Shown here in pieces: positions 5,511-9,259 of a stretch of 9,259 bases of DNA. The number at the start of each line of letters is the position of its first letter. The first letter of the stretch is position 1. The notes beneath the pieces were generated by a model that was not told the DNA's origin, did not search any database, and saw only the letters and a program-made list of their open reading frames with translations. The position numbers and the translations under genes were made by a program. Source of the stretch: Saprospiraceae bacterium UBA2329 (GTDB lineage Bacteria > Bacteroidota > Bacteroidia > Chitinophagales > Saprospiraceae); the NCBI GenBank assembly GCA_002344975.1, contig DDUV01000039.1:1-9259 (forward strand), in the 5' to 3' direction.

Positions 5511-7736
5511 TTACAAATTCAGCCAATAACTCAGTTTCAGCACCAAAGCCCGGTTGCGGGGAGCGAAGGAGGTGAAGCGGAATCGCCCGTCAATGGTCTC
5601 ACTTTCAGCGAGATAGTTGTCGGTATAAACGACGAAGAGATCGGACATGGGCGCGAAACGCCATTGGAGGCGGCTGTTGATGTTGAAGTTTTCGCGTTGG
5701 GTGTTGAGTTGCAGGAAGGTGGTCCAGAAGATGCTGCGCGAGAAGTTGATCTCGATGCGGGGCCGGATGAGGAGGAGGGTGCTTTGGCCGTAAGGATCGG
5801 GTAGTTGGAGGCGATTGTACTCTACGTCCACGTTGAAATTGCCCCAGGGCTGGCGGCGGTAGCGCAGCCCGGCGCTGAGGGTGGTGAGCGTGCCGGTGTA
5901 AAAGGAGGGCCAGTGTTCGGCGGCGATTTCCCAGGAGAAAGTTTTTCGGCCGTCGGATTCATACTCCACATTGAGGCGGTAGTTGTCGTAGCGGCTTCGG
6001 GGCAGCGGGGCGCCGTCGGTGAAGGAGAAGGGGAATTGCAGGGCCACGAGGTTGTTGTCCACCCGGAATTGTAGTTCGCTGCGCTTTTTGAACTCGATGA
6101 AGTACCGCCAGCGATTGAAGCGCTCGTTGAAACTGTCGTCGGGATTATAGACCAAAAAGGTTTCGATGCCGAAGGAGTGGGTATTGATGAGCTTGCTGTT
6201 GCGCGGGAAGATGACGTAATTGGACTCGTTGAAAATATAAGTGAATCCCAGCCGGATGACGGAATCGCGTTCGGCGTCGTAGTTTTCGATGCGTTCTATG
6301 AAGCCCATGTCGGCGCGGTAATTGCTGCCCATGCTCAGCACGTCCACTATGGTGCTGAAACGGCGGCCATTGTGCCAGATGCCTGCGTTGAAAAAAGCGT
6401 CCTGCCCTTTTGAGCCGGGCTGAAAGGACTTGTGATAGCCGCTCCAGCCGGTCCAGTTGCCGGCGGCGTTTTGGTAGGTAAATTCCAGGTCGGCATTGCG
6501 GCGGTAATCGTTGTTTTCTGTGCCGATGTCTTGCCGGTTGAGGAACATGGCCTTGATGTTGGAGCGGGCGAAGAGTTTGCGCTGGAAAGCTGCGGCGAAG
6601 TAGTTTTGTGCCGGTTCGCCGTTTTTGCCGCCGGTTTGCATGTCCATGAGGCCGATGCGCCAGTTTTTGTCCAAATTGCCGCTGAGCCTTGCGCCGAACA
6701 AAATGGGCACGGGCTGCACGTTTTTATCTAACCCGATGGTGCGCGAAAAAAACGGACGGATGGGCGGCACGCCGAAGCCGGCGAAGAGATCGCTGTTTTC
6801 GAGGAAGAAATTGCGTCGTTCGGGAAAGAAGATATTGAAGCGGGTGAGGTTGGTAACCTGTTGATCTACTTCTATTTGTGAGAAATCCGGGTTGACAGTC
6901 AGGTCGAGGTTGAGGGCAGCCGAGAGGGCCACTTTGGCATCAGCGCCGAGGCCCCCGGTGAAGGAGGCCGGCGTTTTGTTTTCAAAATCCACGTTTGTGC
7001 CGCCGGTGAGGTAGGGGATGAGGGCGATGTTGCCTTTGGATTTTTGGGGCGACTGATCCCAGACCAAGGCGCCCATGTAGCCGAAGTCCACGCCGGGGTA
7101 CTGCTGCGGCACCTGCGTCCAGGTGTGGTATTGATTGTTTTTGATGTCGTTGCGAATAAAATTGACGCCCCACACGGTTTTGCCCTCCTCGTAGCGCAGG
7201 GTTTTGAAAGGGATGGCCATTTCGAGGGTCCAGCGGTCGGCATGTTGTTGTACGGCGCTGAACCACCGGTTGTCCCATTCCATACCCGGCTCGTCGAAGG
7301 CCTGGAGGAGGCCCTCGGTTTGCACGCCTGCCGCACTGACGCCGAAGAGGAAGCCGTAGGTTTTTTCGTTCACAGGATCGAGCACGAATGCGAAGCCGTC
7401 GCTGTCCCAGAAATCCACGTCGCGTTTCAGGGTTTGGATGACGTGCCGACCGGTATCGTAGAGGGTAGCGGCGAGGTAGAGGTAGTCGTCGTTCCAGGCC
7501 AACTGCACCTCGGTTTTGAGGTGTGCTTTGACGTCGTCGCGGGGCCATTTTTGCCAGAAGTCGGCGGCTTTTTCGGCGCTTTGCCACACCGGTTCGGTCA
7601 GGTTGCCGTCGAGCGTAATGGTCTCGGCAGTGCGCAGTATCTGCACGCGGTATTGTTCCTGGTAGATGGCGGCGTTTTGGGCCAATGCATGAAATGCCAA
7701 AACAAACAGAGCGGTAAAGAGCAAGGTATTCTTCAT
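5511..7736 (-). CDS. DUF5916 protein: CBM9-like domain plus outer-membrane beta-barrel
   Basis: The 741-aa product starts with a signal peptide (MKNTLLFTALFVLAFHALAQ, cleavage near residue 20). Residues about 32-225 form a carbohydrate-binding family 9-like domain: ITLDGNLTEPVW, VQLAWNDDYLYLAA, WDSDGFAFVLDP, then the amphipathic IPFKTLRY region. From about 235 to the end it is DUF5916. The region 282-333 carries the hallmark pattern NPDFSQIEVDQQVTNL followed by FFPERRNFFLENSDLF and FFSR. The remainder is strand-rich and ends LKLSYWLNL, as expected for a protein inserted by the Bam machinery. The family is common in Bacteroidota and some other Gram-negatives. Its biochemical role is not established; binding or passage of glycans is an inference from the CBM9 part. 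Length is ordinary for the family and no key region is missing. The gene appears monocistronic: it has its own promoter and 221 nt separate it from ispB downstream. Confidence 0.92.
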   Translation of the reverse strand: MKNTLLFTALFVLAFHALAQNAAIYQEQYRVQILRTAETITLDGNLTEPVWQSAEKAADFWQKWPRDDVKAHLKTEVQLAWNDDYLYLAATLYDTGRHVIQTLKRDVDFWDSDGFAFVLDPVNEKTYGFLFGVSAAGVQTEGLLQAFDEPGMEWDNRWFSAVQQHADRWTLEMAIPFKTLRYEEGKTVWGVNFIRNDIKNNQYHTWTQVPQQYPGVDFGYMGALVWDQSPQKSKGNIALIPYLTGGTNVDFENKTPASFTGGLGADAKVALSAALNLDLTVNPDFSQIEVDQQVTNLTRFNIFFPERRNFFLENSDLFAGFGVPPIRPFFSRTIGLDKNVQPVPILFGARLSGNLDKNWRIGLMDMQTGGKNGEPAQNYFAAAFQRKLFARSNIKAMFLNRQDIGTENNDYRRNADLEFTYQNAAGNWTGWSGYHKSFQPGSKGQDAFFNAGIWHNGRRFSTIVDVLSMGSNYRADMGFIERIENYDAERDSVIRLGFTYIFNESNYVIFPRNSKLINTHSFGIETFLVYNPDDSFNERFNRWRYFIEFKKRSELQFRVDNNLVALQFPFSFTDGAPLPRSRYDNYRLNVEYESDGRKTFSWEIAAEHWPSFYTGTLTTLSAGLRYRRQPWGNFNVDVEYNRLQLPDPYGQSTLLLIRPRIEINFSRSIFWTTFLQLNTQRENFNINSRLQWRFAPMSDLFVVYTDNYLAESETIDGRFRFTSFAPRNRALVLKLSYWLNL

Positions 7737-7762
7737 GGTGGTGTCGGGTGAGTGAGGTGGGG

Positions 7763-7796
7763 CAAAGATAGGAAGAAGTTGGGGGGGGGAGGCAAA
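7763..7796 (-). promoter_or_regulatory. Promoter of the DUF5916 gene with a G9/C9 run in its spacer
   Basis: Read on the minus strand, a -33 TTTG (7796-7793) is followed by a 22-nt spacer and the -7 box TATCTTTG (7770-7763) plus C, a full match to the Bacteroidota consensus. The box ends 26 nt before the ATG at 7736. The spacer contains nine consecutive C on this strand (G at 7781-7789 on the plus strand). The -33 element directly abuts the stop codon of the gene at 7797. Spacing is toward the long end of the range known for the phylum, so gain or loss of bases in the run should change promoter strength. Confidence 0.6.
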
Positions 7797-8444
7797 TTAT
7801 TGATGCGATTTGCTATTAGAAACCAGCCAGTTAAGTAGGTAGTCGGAATGGTTTCTGTCCTTTATGACGATAGTGACGGGTCTGGAATAATGATCGTCCT
7901 GTATCCGCATTTCGAGCCTGCCTTTACCATCCAGTCCTCTGCTTATGAATGAAGCCGCAGGCATATTTGTAAGGCGTTTTGTAATAACAATCTCTATGGG
8001 GTAGGTGTACGATAAACCACCGAACGCGCTGCTTTTTCCTAAGAGTACAATTGAATTTTTAGTCAAAATGAAATCAGCAGCATCAAAGTCGTAATTGGTT
8101 TTTTCAATACTTGGAGGAAAGAATTTTTTCTGACTGAACAGGTCAAATCCTTTGATATAAATTTTTACGTTTTCATGTATTTCTATCTGATGTGCATCCA
8201 ACTCCAAATATGCCTTTTGCCCGGCTTTGTATATTGTAAATGTCACTCGATAAAACCAATACATTAACATTCCGTATCCTGTGCTGACGATTATAACACT
8301 GACTATAATATCCAGCGCGCTTGAGTGATGGCCTCCAAAAATCAGCATTGCCATAGCCAGCAAATACCATAAGAATAAAGGCCAAGTGAAGAAGACTGGA
8401 AGCCTCGCTTTTTTTACAAATTGCAGAAATGTTTCCGGCCTCAT
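7797..8444 (-). CDS. Unrecognised membrane protein with two N-terminal transmembrane segments
   Basis: I do not recognise a family. The 215-aa product has a short basic N-terminus (KKAR at 11-14), two hydrophobic segments (about 16-36 and 44-66) joined by a short loop with GGHHSS, and a soluble C-terminal part of about 145 residues. The latter contains alternating strands (AYLELDAHQIEIHE, FILTKNSIVLLGK, YTYPIEIVITKR) and a final helix near DYLLNWLVSNS. The arrangement of a TM hairpin followed by a beta-rich cytosolic domain recalls YcxB-like or bacterial PH-domain membrane proteins, but this is only a shape resemblance. It is visibly richer in A+T than the adjoining DUF5916 gene. No -7 box is evident upstream, and the previous gene on this strand ends 166 nt away, behind a strong hairpin. 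The start at 8444 is the first Met before the basic/hydrophobic segment. Confidence 0.72.
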   Translation of the reverse strand: MRPETFLQFVKKARLPVFFTWPLFLWYLLAMAMLIFGGHHSSALDIIVSVIIVSTGYGMLMYWFYRVTFTIYKAGQKAYLELDAHQIEIHENVKIYIKGFDLFSQKKFFPPSIEKTNYDFDAADFILTKNSIVLLGKSSAFGGLSYTYPIEIVITKRLTNMPAASFISRGLDGKGRLEMRIQDDHYSRPVTIVIKDRNHSDYLLNWLVSNSKSHQ

Positions 8445-8521
8445 TAAACACTTTGATTAGATAGAACTATTGCCCCGCTGACACCAAGTCTTCCGAAAAA
8501 AATGAAAAATAACCAATGGCT

Positions 8522-8555
8522 GGTAACCGGGACGCCTCCACGCGTCCCGGTTACC
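8522..8555 (-). terminator. Perfect 14-bp hairpin downstream of the Rpn gene; candidate terminator or repeat
   Basis: The arms GGTAACCGGGACGC (8522-8535) and GCGTCCCGGTTACC (8542-8555) are exact reverse complements with a 6-nt loop. The stem is GC-rich and stable. In the minus direction it is followed, after about 10 nt, by a T-rich tract (plus-strand A-runs at about 8497-8513), so it could stop transcription of the Rpn-family gene that ends at 8611 before the next gene starts at 8444. The perfection of the palindrome also fits a dispersed repeat element. Confidence 0.5.
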
Positions 8556-8563
8556 CTTATTCC

Positions 8564-8578
8564 GTTGTCTCTGACAAC
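8564..8578. repeat. Small inverted repeat GTTGTC-TCT-GACAAC
   Basis: A perfect 6-bp stem with a 3-nt loop lies between the Rpn-family stop codon and the 14-bp hairpin. It is not followed by a T-run on either strand. It may be part of the same dispersed element as its larger neighbour, or chance. Confidence 0.3.
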
Positions 8579-8610
8579 ACACTGAAAAATAAATCTTTAT
8601 ACCCCAGCCC

Positions 8611-9259
8611 TCACACAAGCCCCTGCTCCCCAAGTATCTGCGCCACCTCCTCCTCGCTGATGGCGGCAATCAGCGCAATGACCGGAATGGCGATGCCCTG
8701 CTTGTAGGCATTGAGGACAAGGTACAGACGCTCTTCTTCGCGTCCTTCTTCGCGTCCTTCCATTCTGGCGGTTTCCAGCACATCATAAGAGATGCGGCGG
8801 GCTTTGATGTGGGCATCGTACAATGCCTTGGCTTCTGCGTTCATGTCGTAGTAATTTAGGATTTTTTCCGCCTTCTCCAGACCGGGGGCGGTAAAATGCT
8901 CAGGCAAACGGTTGTTTTTCAGGTAATAAATCCATTCATCCAGCGTGTCCTTAGCCACGTCGTCGAAGCTGTTGACTTTGATGATGTAGTACTCCGGGAA
9001 GAGTTCGTAAGGGGCGGTTACATCAAAAACCTCCCTTTGGCGGGCATTCACCCGCAGGACATCGTGGGTATGGATGCCCCGGAATTCGGTAGTACCGTGA
9101 TAAACATAGTCGCTGCCCTGCCCCAGATCAAAATAGACGATGTTGATGGAATAAACCTTGCGCACCTTGTCGTACTCGAAACCCTCGAACATGTTGTCGG
9201 TGATGGTCTTACTCACCCCGAAGAGCATCCGGTGGAAATAGCTGCTCTCGCTGTTGTAC
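8611..9259 (-). CDS. Rpn/PD-(D/E)XK nuclease family protein (often named transposase), 5'-truncated by window edge
   Basis: The frame is open to the window edge, so this is the C-terminal part of a longer protein: about 215 residues are visible, including ten before the first in-window Met at 9228. YNSESSYFHRMLFGVSK and the following KVRKVYSINIVYFDL match the part of PDDEXK_2/Rpn proteins after the nuclease core (arginine-containing YxxRxxY-like helix, then a 'Y.I.I.' strand). Next come WIYYLKN, the acidic/basic linker EGREEGREEERL and a C-terminal GIAIPVIALIAAISEEEVAQIL helix pair, all typical of the family. The catalytic PD-(D/E)XK residues lie upstream of the window and cannot be judged. 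E. coli Rpn proteins are DNA endonucleases that promote RecA-independent recombination; despite common database names they are not proven transposases. The gene ends before two hairpins and points toward the unrecognised membrane protein. Confidence 0.85.
   Translation of the reverse strand, partial: YNSESSYFHRMLFGVSKTITDNMFEGFEYDKVRKVYSINIVYFDLGQGSDYVYHGTTEFRGIHTHDVLRVNARQREVFDVTAPYELFPEYYIIKVNSFDDVAKDTLDEWIYYLKNNRLPEHFTAPGLEKAEKILNYYDMNAEAKALYDAHIKARRISYDVLETARMEGREEGREEERLYLVLNAYKQGIAIPVIALIAAISEEEVAQILGEQGLV
8734..8757 (-). repeat. In-frame 12-bp tandem repeat in the Rpn-family gene
   Basis: The plus-strand unit TTCTTCGCGTCC occurs twice without a gap (8734-8745, 8746-8757) and a third begins (TTC). 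On the coding strand it encodes repeated E-G-R-E. As the unit is four codons, copy-number change keeps the frame and only lengthens or shortens the charged linker. Confidence 0.7.

Noticed and set aside
7044..7751. 235-codon plus-strand open frame opposite the DUF5916 gene
   Set aside because: Antisense shadow of the CBM9-like region, with no signal peptide or motif, and it crosses the DUF5916 promoter.
8522..8578. CRISPR repeat interpretation of the hairpin region
   Set aside because: There is no series of regularly spaced repeats with unique spacers; only two unrelated palindromes are present.
8457..8669. 70-codon minus-strand frame across the hairpin region
   Set aside because: It reads through the palindrome and overlaps the end of the Rpn-family gene; composition (R, W, C-rich) is not protein-like.
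8611..9259. Calling the last gene part of an insertion sequence
   Set aside because: The 'transposase' label for this nuclease family is historical; no terminal inverted repeats or target-site duplications flanking it can be seen, and the 5' half is outside the window.
1..9259. A novel multi-gene defence or biosynthetic system
   Set aside because: The genes are on mixed strands with separate promoters, and belong to unrelated or housekeeping functions; apart from CLC-aguA no operon logic ties them together.

Overview
The window comes from a Bacteroidota bacterium, most likely of the Saprospiria/Lewinella type; the family-level placement is inference. The phylum is supported by three things. 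There is a DUF5916-type CBM9/outer-membrane protein and a secreted outer-membrane beta-barrel protein. Candidate promoters match the Bacteroidota TAnnTTTG -7 box in front of four genes. Strong Shine-Dalgarno sequences are absent. The segment is mostly chromosomal housekeeping and accessory DNA. I found no CRISPR array, phage block, tRNA, rRNA or complete insertion sequence.

Layout. On the plus strand (about 43-2890), a two-gene unit encodes a CLC-family chloride channel/transporter with C-terminal CBS domains and, 4 nt later, an agmatine deiminase. A perfect 15-bp inverted repeat spans the deiminase stop codon and may end the unit. A third plus-strand gene (3007-4308) encodes a signal-peptide-bearing protein with a probable outer-membrane barrel. 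It converges on a minus-strand polyprenyl diphosphate synthase gene (4315-5289), with only 6 nt between the stop codons.

Upstream of the synthase on the minus strand is a 221-nt GC-rich, hairpin-rich spacer without a gene; it looks like a dispersed intergenic repeat. Then come a 741-aa DUF5916 protein (5511-7736), an unrecognised 215-aa membrane protein that is visibly richer in A+T (7797-8444), and a 166-nt spacer with a perfect 14-bp hairpin. The last gene is an Rpn/PD-(D/E)XK-family nuclease whose 5' end runs off the window at 9259.

Functions. The CLC protein keeps the gating glutamate but has valine where proton-coupled CLC exchangers have a second, proton-transferring glutamate, so it may be a channel. 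Its tight linkage to agmatine deiminase, which releases ammonia and feeds putrescine synthesis, suggests a shared physiological setting such as pH or anion stress, but this is inference. The synthase makes the isoprenoid tail of menaquinone. The DUF5916 promoter has a run of nine G (C on the coding strand) inside its -33/-7 spacer, a plausible slippage switch. I did not find a convincing new multi-gene system; the best leads are that homopolymer promoter, the CLC substitutions and the three structured intergenic repeats.
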